Assembly (NCBI GenBank): GCA_025361145.1
Contig: JANYAV010000009.1
Coordinates: 1 to 64,000, forward strand
Reading direction: 5' to 3'
Source: Dehalococcoidia bacterium
GTDB taxonomy: Bacteria; Chloroflexota; Dehalococcoidia; Dehalococcoidales; UBA3254
Length of the DNA: 64,000 nucleotides
A program made the position numbers and the translations under genes. Shown here one piece after another: positions 18,093 through 26,283 of the stretch; positions within the stretch are counted from its first letter, which is position 1, and each line of letters starts with the position of its first letter. The notes below the pieces were generated by a model, which was not told where the DNA came from, did no database searches, and saw only the letters and a list, made by a program, of their open reading frames with translations.

Positions 18093-18142
18093 CACATCCC
18101 CTAAACCGCGTGTCGTGGGTCCGACTCCCACCAGGGGCACCA
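18093..18142 (+). repeat. tRNA-derived att repeat, left copy
   Basis: These 50 bp are repeated without change at 21073-21122. They correspond to the 3' part of a tRNA: the 3' side of an anticodon stem (ACCGC), a T arm GTGGG/CCCAC, an acceptor strand CAGGGGC, then A and CCA. The 5' half is absent, so it is not a working tRNA gene. The T loop reads TCCGACT instead of the usual TTCGA in both copies. This is the typical trace of site-specific integration at a tRNA (possibly tRNA-Arg; identity not certain). Confidence 0.75.
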
Positions 18143-18157
18143 CTTTTTGAAGCTAAA

Positions 18158-18191
18158 AAGACCCTACCGTCAAGTTAACGAGTAGGGTCTT
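18158..18191. terminator. Bidirectional terminator-like hairpin
   Basis: AAGACCCTAC and GTAGGGTCTT form a perfect 10-bp stem flanked by A-rich and T-rich sequence on the two sides, so it can stop transcription from either direction. It sits between the att repeat and the integrase remnant. Confidence 0.65.
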
Positions 18192-18225
18192 TTCTATTTT
18201 CTCTAATAATTCTCTAAGAATCGTT

Positions 18226-18429
18226 TTAAAACGCTGATTCTACAGATGTGTTTTTCTGTTTGTTTGAAATTAACCAATCATCAAGTTTGGCTGCTGCTTC
18301 CTGCAATCCAGGTAGGATATGACTATATGTATCAATAGTTATCTGTATACTGGCATGTCCTAATCTCTCCTGAACTATCTTGGGACGGATTCCTTGTTTA
18401 AGCATTTTGAGGTTTTGTGAGTTTGCCAA
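18226..18429 (-). pseudogene. C-terminal remnant of a tyrosine recombinase
   Basis: About 67 residues remain from the end of a phage-type integrase. MLKQGIRPKIVQERLGHASI holds the LGH motif, and ITIDTYSHILPGL holds the catalytic tyrosine. The HxLRH block and everything upstream are gone, and the first residues (MANSQN) are probably not native. It points toward the att repeat 84 bases away, as expected for the integrase of an element that inserted here. It cannot be active alone. Confidence 0.8.
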
Positions 18430-18636
18430 TATGCTAGTTTTCTATTCTTAGCCACACATAAACGGGTAAAACGGTTCATTCTAGCTTCGTTAAAAAAAGT
18501 AATAGCTACATAAATAATAGGCTTTTTTCTTGCCTAAAGGTTAAAAATAGAAAATCTTATATGGGCAAGGTAAAACAAATGTAATACAACCCTCTACCCA
18601 TTTCAACTTGTTTTAATAAACGAATAGTCTAAACTA

Positions 18637-18665
18637 TTGACAATTAATATACAAAAGAGTATAAA
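18637..18665 (+). promoter_or_regulatory. Promoter for the zinc-finger membrane protein genes
   Basis: A consensus TTGACA and a TATAAA -10 box are 17 bp apart. The predicted start is about 30 bases upstream of the ATG at 18701, which has its own GGAGAG site. The 18430-18636 stretch before it is AT-rich and featureless. Confidence 0.65.
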
Positions 18666-18700
18666 ACAAACAACACTTAAAATAAACATTTGGAGAGCGC

Positions 18701-19042
18701 ATGAAATGCAGTTATCATCCTAACCAAGAAGCAATGGCTTTTTGTGTGACTTGTGGAAAACCAGTGTGCTCAGAATGCAGCATTCTCCTTCAGGATAATA
18801 AAATGCATTGTAAGCAATGTCTTGTTAATGGTGACGTCCAAATTTATGGCACAAGCTCCTGGGCATGGTGGTTATTACCAACTTTACTGGGAATCGTTGG
18901 CGGGTTAATTGCCTTTTTTGCAAATTCCAACAAGACACACCGGCTCAAATATATAAGGCGAAGTGATTATCTAATCGTTGGACTTATCTCAACCTTAGTT
19001 GTGATTATTTGGTATGCCATAGGATATGATGCGGGATACTGA
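18701..19042 (+). CDS. B-box-type zinc-finger membrane protein
   Basis: The protein has 113 residues. The first 45 form a B-box-like zinc module (CSYHPN, FCVTCGKPVCSEC, CKQC) and two transmembrane helices follow (about 52-72 and 90-110). It is a paralogue of the next gene over the N-terminal module. B-box modules bind zinc and usually mediate protein contacts. The role in this element is unknown. Confidence 0.7.
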   Translation: MKCSYHPNQEAMAFCVTCGKPVCSECSILLQDNKMHCKQCLVNGDVQIYGTSSWAWWLLPTLLGIVGGLIAFFANSNKTHRLKYIRRSDYLIVGLISTLVVIIWYAIGYDAGY

Positions 19043-19080
19043 TTACTTGAATAATTTAACTCATAAATCGAGAGGGAAAA

Positions 19081-19704
19081 ATGAAATGTTCTTATCATCC
19101 TGATCTGGAAGCAGTTTCAGCTTGCTCTAATTGCGGAAGACTTGTCTGTCAAGATTGTCAATCTATTAATAATGAAAAAAGCTATTGTAAAGCGTGCGCA
19201 GAAAATCTCGCACTAACTCCACAAGATAAAAGAACAACTCTCAACTGGTTTCAAAAGCATTTAAATTGGACATGGGTATTAGCGATAGCTCTTACTTTTA
19301 TCATTGGTGTTATTTTGGGTATTATTTTGGTTTTTACTGGTGCTTATTATAGTATGAGCGAAGCCGAGATCGATGGGTGGGACCGTTTGATAAATATTCT
19401 TATAATGGTGCCTGTTTCTTTATGGGTATTACATCGTAAAAATAGAAGTTGGGGTTGGATATTTTTATCTGGAATATTTGCCCCATTATGGTTATCCAAT
19501 AAAAGAGAGGAATATGTTTTTACTTCTCATTATGGTTCTGCTTTAACTAATCAAGATAGTTGGAAATCGCAATCGGAAACATATTGTCCGTATTGTAATA
19601 AAAGTGTTTCGGCTCATCAATCAAACAATATAGTTGACTATTATTGGTGTTCGAATTGTAATAAGGCTCTGAAACCCAATGATGTCTTTGTGGCCGAAGG
19701 GTAA
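19081..19704 (+). CDS. B-box membrane protein with C-terminal zinc ribbon
   Basis: The 207-residue protein has an N-terminal B-box-like module (CSYHPD, CSNCGRLVCQDC, CKAC), about four transmembrane segments (residues 60-150) and a C-terminal ribbon (YCPYCN ... YYWCSNC) almost the same as that of the 15163 protein on the other side of the att repeat. A GAGAGGG site precedes the ATG. Probably co-transcribed with the preceding paralogue. Confidence 0.7.
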   Translation: MKCSYHPDLEAVSACSNCGRLVCQDCQSINNEKSYCKACAENLALTPQDKRTTLNWFQKHLNWTWVLAIALTFIIGVILGIILVFTGAYYSMSEAEIDGWDRLINILIMVPVSLWVLHRKNRSWGWIFLSGIFAPLWLSNKREEYVFTSHYGSALTNQDSWKSQSETYCPYCNKSVSAHQSNNIVDYYWCSNCNKALKPNDVFVAEG

Positions 19705-19716
19705 TAGTTACTAAAA

Positions 19717-20019
19717 TTAATCATCGCCTGCAATATTTCCTCCTATTGATGCCATGAATAAACCTACCCATGATATTAAATAAGGTGCTAGCATAATAAA
19801 GGGGAAATGATGAGTAGAAAACCAAACGATAAAGAATGATGCTGCATACGTAACCGGGGCTAATATAAGACCAACAAAAATAGTCCAAATACCAAATATT
19901 GAGAATAACACGTATAATGTCCAGACAAATGAAATTAACCCCATCACAAACCAAAGAATATATCCGATTACCTGTATGGTTCTCCCTGTGCCGGTTTTGG
20001 CCTTAGATATTAAAGTCAT
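19717..20019 (-). CDS. Small three-helix membrane protein
   Basis: The 100 residues include three hydrophobic helices and short polar ends. A clear GGAGGAAAT site precedes the ATG, which supports a real gene. I do not recognise the family. It is convergent with the 19081 gene and second in a run of three small membrane-protein genes read leftward. Confidence 0.55.
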   Translation of the reverse strand: MTLISKAKTGTGRTIQVIGYILWFVMGLISFVWTLYVLFSIFGIWTIFVGLILAPVTYAASFFIVWFSTHHFPFIMLAPYLISWVGLFMASIGGNIAGDD

Positions 20020-20039
20020 ATTTCCTCCAATTTTCGTAT

Positions 20040-20357
20040 CTAGGTCTCTTCTTTTACAGGTTTCCTAATAAATATTACTACCAACATAAAGATAATCCCA
20101 CATATAATATCTATTGGCCGCCACGTTGCCTTCGAAAAGGTTATAGGAAATATTGGATTAAACAATATTGCGATAACAATAAATATCCATGATGCCCAAG
20201 ATTTATTCCATCTATAAGCTAAAACAGCAACTAGAATTGAATCTGCGCAAGTTAACCATCTGAGTAGTTGAAAATAACCGTATGGCAGATCGGTAATTGC
20301 AATAAACAACATAATTGCGACAATCAAACTTGGGATCAGATGTGGTCTCTTTTCCAT
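20040..20357 (-). CDS. Small membrane protein (DUF6804-like)
   Basis: The 105 residues carry three to four helices. The LPYGYFQLLRWLTCADSIL and NPIFPI blocks match the pattern I associate with the DUF6804 family of uncharacterised membrane proteins. No catalytic residues are evident. It lies 20 bases upstream of the 100-residue gene on the same strand. Confidence 0.6.
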   Translation of the reverse strand: MEKRPHLIPSLIVAIMLFIAITDLPYGYFQLLRWLTCADSILVAVLAYRWNKSWASWIFIVIAILFNPIFPITFSKATWRPIDIICGIIFMLVVIFIRKPVKEET

Positions 20358-20447
20358 AAAACCTCTATGCTTCTCAACCGAGATCTATTCAACAATGCTG
20401 TGATTTACGCAATACTCCAGTTGCCAGGTTAACCGGTAGAATATCCA

Positions 20448-20612
20448 TTAACTCTTCTTATGTTTTTTAATCTGTGTTATTCCGATTACCAATAATATAG
20501 TTCCAATAATCAGGCCAAGAGGCGCAACGCCATCTCTGAAAAGAATAGCATTAATCAGATTGTCGCCAAGAATGAGGCCACCAATGACTGTGCATATTAT
20601 TCCAACTATCAT
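20448..20612 (-). CDS. 54-residue membrane miniprotein
   Basis: This gene is absent from the ORF track because of its length. ATG at 20612, preceded by GGAGGTAATT, opens a 54-codon frame ending in TAA at 20448. The product has two hydrophobic helices (MIVGIICTVIGGLILG and APLGLIIGTILLVIGI) and a basic tail (KKHKKS). The strong ribosome binding site and clean topology support it. The function is unknown. Confidence 0.6.
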   Translation of the reverse strand: MIVGIICTVIGGLILGDNLINAILFRDGVAPLGLIIGTILLVIGITQIKKHKKS

Positions 20613-21072
20613 AATTACCTCCATTCTCTCAATTAAGGTCTATTTAATGCTTTGGATTACTCATGAACAAGATATTCTGGTTTAAATACTTTGAGTCCTA
20701 TTCTAAACTAATATTTATAAGATTAAAAGCGTGAGGGTGTTTCCCATTGGTAGCATATCCGTCATTTAACGCTTTACGCTTCGATTCTGAGTGACTTTAG
20801 AGGTACTTTTAAGGGAGTGAGAAAACCTGTTAAAACCTTACTAAACCTTATAAAACCTAACATTTTAACGGGCACTAAATAAGCGTGGTCTAGTTATAAT
20901 GTTTGGGACCTGTTGAAGCATGTATAACTTTATCTTTAAAGTATATTTTTAGGGATTTGGACAATGGTACTTATTTGAGCTTTTGCAAACATTAGTCACA
21001 ATTGCGCGTAATTTAATATTCTGGCAGAGTGATAAAAAGTTGACATCTTGAGGTTATAAGCGTCGGAAACGG
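20613..21072. other. Gene-free AT-rich end of the element
   Basis: No reading frame is convincing. The only structure I see is the phased AAACCT array at 20822-20858, about 215 bases before the right att repeat. Confidence 0.5.
20822..20858 (+). repeat. Four phased AAAACCT direct repeats
   Basis: AAAACCT (third copy TAAACCT) occurs at 20822, 20832, 20842 and 20852, exactly 10 bp apart, so all copies face the same side of the helix. This suits cooperative protein binding, such as integrase or excisionase arm sites or an iteron-type site. Confidence 0.6.
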
Positions 21073-21122
21073 CACATCCCCTAAACCGCGTGTCGTGGGT
21101 CCGACTCCCACCAGGGGCACCA
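21073..21122 (+). repeat. tRNA-derived att repeat, right copy
   Basis: Identical over 50 bp to 18093-18142 and, like it, only the 3' part of a tRNA. The two copies bound a 2.93-kb segment. Core-type genes begin shortly after this point. Confidence 0.75.
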
Positions 21123-21262
21123 GCCTGCAGGTAATAACCAAATTACAAGATACAATAACCAAATCCCTAGAAAAAGAATTCTACAATTAATAATTGTGCC
21201 TAATTTCGGCGGATTTGCATATTTTGACAGAGTATGTTATATTGAAGTAAGTAGATTTAAAT

Positions 21263-21316
21263 CTTGTTTTACAATTTACGATTATACAGGTCGCATGATC
21301 AGGGAAATGGGTTAAG
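21263..21316 (+). repeat. Conserved post-tRNA element, copy 1
   Basis: About 54 bases shared with 61090-61143: TTTTACAA, then GATTATACAGGTC, then TTCAGGGAAATG or ATCAGGGAAATG and TAA. Both copies follow tRNA sequence and are followed at once by an intrinsic terminator. The shared frame (DYTG--- REM-stop) has no start codon in the second copy, so I do not call it a gene. Confidence 0.6.
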
Positions 21317-21323
21317 TCTAATA

Positions 21324-21350
21324 GCCGCTCAGAAATGGGCGGTTTTTTTT
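21324..21350 (+). terminator. Intrinsic terminator
   Basis: CCGCTCA-GAAA-TGGGCGG forms a 7-bp stem with one G-U pair and is followed by eight T residues. It lies directly after the conserved post-tRNA element. Confidence 0.8.
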
Positions 21351-21386
21351 GACACAATTTTACTTAAGGTGCTAATATATTAAGTA
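21349..21386 (+). promoter_or_regulatory. Promoter and probable MarR operator
   Basis: TTGACA (21349) and TAATAT (21373) are 18 bp apart. The inverted repeat TACTTAA/TTAAGTA (21361-21386) overlaps spacer and -10 box, which is where an autoregulating MarR-type repressor would block polymerase. Confidence 0.6.
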
Positions 21387-21409
21387 GCTTAACTATTTTG
21401 AGAGGTTCG

Positions 21410-21856
21410 ATGTTTGATCGAAGAAGCCAAATTGAAGGAATCTTGGAGTGTTTCCAAGCCACCAAGCAGAAAGTTTTTAAAGGTACGCATGTTCTCTCTA
21501 ACCAGAAACTAATTCCCAGTTCTCAATGGATGGTATTGCATATTGTTTATCATAGTGAGGGTTTAGGGATAAAAGAATTATCTCGTATATTGGGAATCAG
21601 CAGCAGCGCAGCCACACAGTTGGTGAATAACCTAGTGAAAAAAGGCACGCTGGTATGCGAGAAAAACCAGGAAGATCGCCGTGCTTTAAAGATACTACTC
21701 ACAAGAAACACTAGGGAGCTCATTGAGAACGCGAGAAGCCAGACTCTTGAGCAGGTGCACTCGATTTTTGACGCTCTAACTGACAAGGAATTACAGCAAT
21801 ATTGCGCATTAAGTAAAAAAATCACCAACTATATCGTGGAGAAACAAGATCGCTAG
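21410..21856 (+). CDS. MarR-family transcriptional regulator
   Basis: The 148-residue protein (from the ATG at 21410 with a GAGAGG site; the track's TTG at 21398 is less likely) has a central winged helix-turn-helix. LGIKELSRILGISSSAATQLVNNLVKKGTL is followed by the wing residues EDRRALKILLT. Helical ends serve dimerisation. It precedes an efflux operon on the same strand, and MarR proteins commonly repress such pumps until a ligand binds. Confidence 0.85.
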   Translation: MFDRRSQIEGILECFQATKQKVFKGTHVLSNQKLIPSSQWMVLHIVYHSEGLGIKELSRILGISSSAATQLVNNLVKKGTLVCEKNQEDRRALKILLTRNTRELIENARSQTLEQVHSIFDALTDKELQQYCALSKKITNYIVEKQDR

Positions 21857-21967
21857 ATTCAGGGTGGTATAAGATAGAGTCTACGACATAGTTAATCAAA
21901 CCGCATTTAGACCTATTCTGAAATAAAAATAACACTATGAACTTTGCCAGTTATGCTAGGAGGAGAC

Positions 21968-23422
21968 ATGAAAGCCTGGAAATTAATTTTAGGACCATTA
22001 ATAGTTCTTATTATGACGGTAACTGGGTGCAACTCTGCAAGTAACCAAACTGGCAGCCAGTTTCAACAGACTGAGGTAATACGCGGTGATTTGACGACAA
22101 ACATACGCGGCAGCGGGAAAATTACACTGGCAACGGACGCCAAGCTATCTTTCGGCAGCAGCGGAAAGCTCGTTTTACTAAATCTAAAAGAGGGCGATAA
22201 AGTCACCAGTGGCCAGGTATTGGCTAAAATCGATACCTCCGCTTTAGAAGTTGCTCTAGCCCAGGCCAAAGTAGCCCAGAGCCAAACCCAGGTAACACTA
22301 GCGCAAAGCAAATTGGCTTTGGACCAGGCCAATGTAACAAAAATACAGGCTGAATCCGCGTTAACTACCGCCCAATTTAACCTGGACAGAATCCAGGCAG
22401 TGGGCGATATCAAAGACAAGATTATGAAATTACAGATGTTGATTGCCGCCGCAGAGGTAAATCGTAAACAGGCTTCTGCTACCGGAGATACAGAAGGGTT
22501 CAAATATTTAAACACTTACCTCCTTGAACAGAATGCTGAATTGAACAAAAGGAATGCCGAACTTCAGACATTACTGGGTAACGCCGAATACAGCGGGGTG
22601 ACGTCTTACGAAATCATGGTTTACGATCCCATCGCTAAAAAATATAGCCTGGGGGGACAAACTTACGACCGGTTAGTGGTGGAAGATATACGGGTGAAAA
22701 CACTGGCCGTAGAAGCCGCGCAGAAGGCAGTAGAACAAGCTGGCAACGGAATAATTATGGCCCAAAAAACTATAGATCAGGCCAACGACGGAATTGCTCT
22801 CGCTCAAAAAAATATTGATTACATACAAAAACAGATTAATGATTCTACTATTACCGCTCCTTTCGCTGGGACTATCGCTACCCTTTATTATAAACAAGGG
22901 GACATAATACCCAGCCCAGCTGTGACGCCTCAAACAATAATATATCTGGTAGATACGGACCATCTGGAAGTATCTGCTAACATTGATGAACTGGATTCCC
23001 CTGCGATCCAGGTGGATCAAGATGCCATTATCAATATCAACGCTTTGACTGGTACCACCCTGGAAGGCAAAGTAAGCGCTATTGCCACAATGCCTAACGC
23101 CCAGGCCGCGGCCAGCGGAACAACCGTCTATGTAGTCAAGGTGGCATTTGATGTGCCCCAAGGCCTGGCCGTAAAAACAGGGATGAATGCCAGTGTCAAT
23201 ATTGTTTCTCTAGTACGGAAGAACGTTTTATTACTGCCCAACGATACGATTAAACAAGATAATCAGGGAAACAGCTACGTTCAGATAATGAAAAACCAAA
23301 ATATTACAAAACAGCCAGTGGTGATCGGCGCCCGCCAGGGTAGCCAAACCGAAATAATAAGTGGGCTTAATGAAGGCGATAAAGTGGTAAGCGGAATCGC
23401 CTGGTCTCTGCAAGGGAAATAA
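21968..23422 (+). CDS. HlyD/MacA-type efflux adaptor lipoprotein
   Basis: The start at 21968 follows GGAGGAG. The 484-residue product has a lipobox TVTGC, a split biotinyl-lipoyl domain (about 50-85 and 300-345), a long alpha-helical hairpin between them with repeated AQ/Q-rich coiled coil, and a C-terminal beta-barrel with a membrane-proximal domain (about 350-480). This is the layout of periplasmic adaptor (membrane fusion) proteins. As a lipoprotein it would sit on the outer face of the membrane and assist the MFS pump encoded two genes on. Confidence 0.85.
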   Translation: MKAWKLILGPLIVLIMTVTGCNSASNQTGSQFQQTEVIRGDLTTNIRGSGKITLATDAKLSFGSSGKLVLLNLKEGDKVTSGQVLAKIDTSALEVALAQAKVAQSQTQVTLAQSKLALDQANVTKIQAESALTTAQFNLDRIQAVGDIKDKIMKLQMLIAAAEVNRKQASATGDTEGFKYLNTYLLEQNAELNKRNAELQTLLGNAEYSGVTSYEIMVYDPIAKKYSLGGQTYDRLVVEDIRVKTLAVEAAQKAVEQAGNGIIMAQKTIDQANDGIALAQKNIDYIQKQINDSTITAPFAGTIATLYYKQGDIIPSPAVTPQTIIYLVDTDHLEVSANIDELDSPAIQVDQDAIININALTGTTLEGKVSAIATMPNAQAAASGTTVYVVKVAFDVPQGLAVKTGMNASVNIVSLVRKNVLLLPNDTIKQDNQGNSYVQIMKNQNITKQPVVIGARQGSQTEIISGLNEGDKVVSGIAWSLQGK

Positions 23423-23454
23423 ACTATTCTGGATAAGAATAACAAAAGGTGAGA

Positions 23455-24138
23455 ATGATGAAACGTAAAATAATCTTACTAATAATAGTTATAGCAGTGG
23501 TTGCCGCCGGCGCAGTTTTCGGCATCAACTATTTCACACAGAAGTCGCGTTTTGTGACCACTAACAATGCCACTATAGGGGCTCCACTAATCTCCATATC
23601 TTCGCTAGCAGCCGGTCAGGTAGTTGATGTCAAGGTGAGTATTGGAGATAGAGTAACCCTGCAGCAAATTGTAGCTGAAGTTGCGACTCCCCGCTTTTCG
23701 GATAGTGGGTCACACCAGGGATTAAGCGCAACTCCAGGCAGCGGAACTGCAGTTGAAGCCCCTCTTTCAGGCTATGTCGCTGCCGTCTGGACTTACCCAG
23801 GAGCGATTATCGGCGCTGGTTCTCCCATCGTAACCCTTTTTGATGATTCCAAGATCTGGGTGACTGCTAATATTGACGAAAATAAAATAATTAGTATTCG
23901 TCCGGGACAGACAGCTGAGGTAACTGTAGATAGTCTGGGTGGGAAAATATTAAATGGGAAAGTTGAAGCCATCACCCCGGCTACCGCTTCCAGTTTCTCG
24001 CTTTTACCCTCAAGTAATACCTCCGCCAACTTCACCAAAGTATCCCAGGTAGTAGCGGTAAGAATCAGGCTGGATGATACCACTGGACTGTCTTTGATTC
24101 CTGGAAGTTCAGTAGAAGTTAAAATTAATACAAAATAA
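23455..24138 (+). CDS. Short HlyD/EmrA-like efflux adaptor
   Basis: About 227 residues from the ATG at 23455, which is preceded by AAAGGTGAG. One N-terminal transmembrane helix, a lipoyl-like domain (about 45-75 and 105-130) with no long hairpin between its halves, and a beta-barrel (SKIWVTANIDENKI ... PGQTAEVTVDS). It is the EmrA-type partner usual for DHA2 MFS exporters but lacks the coiled coil, so it is shorter than typical EmrA. It lies 32 bases after the longer adaptor gene. Confidence 0.8.
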   Translation: MMKRKIILLIIVIAVVAAGAVFGINYFTQKSRFVTTNNATIGAPLISISSLAAGQVVDVKVSIGDRVTLQQIVAEVATPRFSDSGSHQGLSATPGSGTAVEAPLSGYVAAVWTYPGAIIGAGSPIVTLFDDSKIWVTANIDENKIISIRPGQTAEVTVDSLGGKILNGKVEAITPATASSFSLLPSSNTSANFTKVSQVVAVRIRLDDTTGLSLIPGSSVEVKINTK

Positions 24139-24159
24139 ATCAATTTTGGGACGATTAAG

Positions 24160-25695
24160 ATGTCTTACCAATCGAAAATAATATTGGTGGCTATCGGCGG
24201 GACTTTCATGATGATGATAGACGCCACCATTGTCAATATAGCCTTACCACACATTCTAGCGGTGTTCAACGATACTATCGATAAAATGCAGTTTGTGACT
24301 TCGGCATACCTGATGGCGATGGCAGTCGGCGCTCCACTGGCTACGTACTTAATGAGTAAATTCGGTGTAAAAAGAATCTATATCAGCTGTCTGATTTTAT
24401 TCCTGATCGGTTCCATGGCTTGCGGTTTCGCCTGGAACACCAACTCACTGATTATATTCCGTATTTTCCAGGGATTCAGCAGCGGTATAATGATGCCGTT
24501 AGCCATGACTCTGATATTTACAAATGTGCCACCTGAAGGCAGGGGAACGGCCATGGGTATTTTTGGTATTCCAATGGTCCTGGCTCCGGCTATAGGAGTT
24601 ACACTGGGTGGATACCTGGTAGAGTATCTAGACTGGCGGTGGTGCTTTTACGTCAACGTTCCTATTGTAATTTTAGCAGTACTTATCAGTATACTCTGGA
24701 TAAAAGATACCCCCAAAGACAGCAAACTACCCTTAGATGTCAAAGGTTTTATCTTCGCCGCGCTGGGTTTTGGAACATTGTTATACACATTAACCTATGC
24801 TCCTACCTGGGGATGGGGTGACGTCCGTACATTAGGCGTACTGACGATAAGCCTGTTATGTTTGATTATCTGGGTAGTAGTGGAGTTAAAAGTTAAAATT
24901 CCATTACTTAATTTGCGAGTATTTAAATATAAAGGATTTTCGCTGGGCACCTTTGTAAGCTTTGTTACTACTATAGGCCTTTACTCAGCCATGCTGTTAT
25001 TGCCTTTGTTTTTACAGACCGTGCGGGGATTGGGCGCTTTTCAGGCTGGTCTGTTAATGATTCCGCAGGCCTTAGGGTCTATGGTAGGAACGCTTATCGG
25101 CGGAAGATTTTATGATAAAGTCGGTCCCCGCCCACCGGTTATAATAGGTTTGTTATTAACCGGATATATAACCTGGCAGCTTTCTGCGCTGGATGTAAAT
25201 ACCCCGAACAGCACTTTTATGTGGTGGATAGCATTTAGAGGCGTTGGCATCGGTCTTTGTATGATGCCGGTAATGACGTTCTCTCTAGCGGAGGTGCCCA
25301 TGGCCTTGACCTCAGCGGCATCTACCATTACTAATGTTTTAAGAAGTGTTTTTGGCGGCCTAGCGACCGCTATCTTCGCCAGCTTGCTGAGTTCGTTTGA
25401 GAAAATCAATTCGGCTGTAATGGTACAGACAGTGACCCCAGATTCGGGGACTGCTTTACAGGTAATATCCACAGCTCAGGTCTACCTGCAAAAAGCAGGG
25501 ATGTCTCTTCAAGCGGCCCATCAACAAGCAATCCTGCTACTTTATCAGATGACTATACTGCGGGCTTACATATTATCTTACGAGAAGGTCTTTATCATCG
25601 GCGCTATAGTGCTTTTTATCGGTATTATCCCAGCACTTTTCCTGTATCATAATGGAAAAGTAAAGAAAGATAAGTCTATAGTACCAATGGAATAG
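24160..25695 (+). CDS. DHA2-family (EmrB/QacA) multidrug MFS exporter
   Basis: The 511-residue integral membrane protein should have 14 helices. Visible signatures are DATIVNIALPHI in helix 1, GVKRIY in the 2-3 loop, RIFQGFSSG in helix 4, and GPAIGVTLGG-type motif C (here APAIGVTLGGYL) in helix 5. Proton-driven export of amphipathic drugs is the family role. The gene closes the MarR-adaptor-adaptor-pump unit. Confidence 0.9.
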   Translation: MSYQSKIILVAIGGTFMMMIDATIVNIALPHILAVFNDTIDKMQFVTSAYLMAMAVGAPLATYLMSKFGVKRIYISCLILFLIGSMACGFAWNTNSLIIFRIFQGFSSGIMMPLAMTLIFTNVPPEGRGTAMGIFGIPMVLAPAIGVTLGGYLVEYLDWRWCFYVNVPIVILAVLISILWIKDTPKDSKLPLDVKGFIFAALGFGTLLYTLTYAPTWGWGDVRTLGVLTISLLCLIIWVVVELKVKIPLLNLRVFKYKGFSLGTFVSFVTTIGLYSAMLLLPLFLQTVRGLGAFQAGLLMIPQALGSMVGTLIGGRFYDKVGPRPPVIIGLLLTGYITWQLSALDVNTPNSTFMWWIAFRGVGIGLCMMPVMTFSLAEVPMALTSAASTITNVLRSVFGGLATAIFASLLSSFEKINSAVMVQTVTPDSGTALQVISTAQVYLQKAGMSLQAAHQQAILLLYQMTILRAYILSYEKVFIIGAIVLFIGIIPALFLYHNGKVKKDKSIVPME

Positions 25696-25778
25696 GTCAG
25701 CCACTTTCACAACCTGTAAGTATCACAGAGGATGGAGTCTGGTCTTAATATTTCTACCGCTAGAAGGTTAAATTTATC

Positions 25779-26117
25779 TTAACCGGCCTTTTCTGGATGG
25801 TCGTGGTCATGGCAGCTGCAGCCTTCATCTTCACAGGGATCGCCGTATTCGCAGTCGAAGTTATCCAGAGCGGTCAAGTAACCGCCATAGAAACCCATGG
25901 CCATCATGATAAGGTCGTGCATATACATCTTATTTTTACGACCCTTTACCAAACCTGTGCAGAATTGTTCAGTGGCTTCCAGTGATTCCTGAACACGAGC
26001 ATTTTCTTCCTCATCCAGCTTGCATTCCGGATTATTCTCAATGCCCTCACGAAATTCCTTGAGATATTCTTTTATAAAGGGCAAGGTTGCGACGTCTTCA
26101 TCTTTCCATTTACTCAT
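25779..26117 (-). CDS. Hypothetical protein with Cys/His/Asp-rich tail
   Basis: The 112-residue protein is not recognised. It is acidic and helical, with a hydrophobic segment (HDLIMMAMGFYGGYLTAL) and an end rich in Cys, His and Asp (CEYGDPCEDEGCSCHDHDH) that could bind a metal. It is convergent with the efflux operon and divergent from the DUF47 gene. Confidence 0.65.
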   Translation of the reverse strand: MSKWKDEDVATLPFIKEYLKEFREGIENNPECKLDEEENARVQESLEATEQFCTGLVKGRKNKMYMHDLIMMAMGFYGGYLTALDNFDCEYGDPCEDEGCSCHDHDHPEKAG

Positions 26118-26283
26118 TTGTAAAATCCTTCATTTTTATTGATTATTGGCAACAAGAATAGGGTTATATTAAACGATTGATCTGAGCTTGTCAATTTTGA
26201 GGAATAGTAGATTGACTATTGGGGCGTTACCCACTAAAATTTATGTTGGAGAAATAGGGAAAGGGGATAACAAGGAGGCATTC

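Noticed and set aside
18093-18142. Functional tRNA gene at the att repeats
   Set aside because: Only the 3' part is present in both copies, there is no 5' acceptor strand or D arm, and the T loop is TCCGACT.
21123-21316. Small protein ending DYTGRMIREMG
   Set aside because: The frame is open but lacks a convincing start, and its counterpart at 61090 follows a tRNA with no room for a gene. A nucleotide-level element explains the match better.
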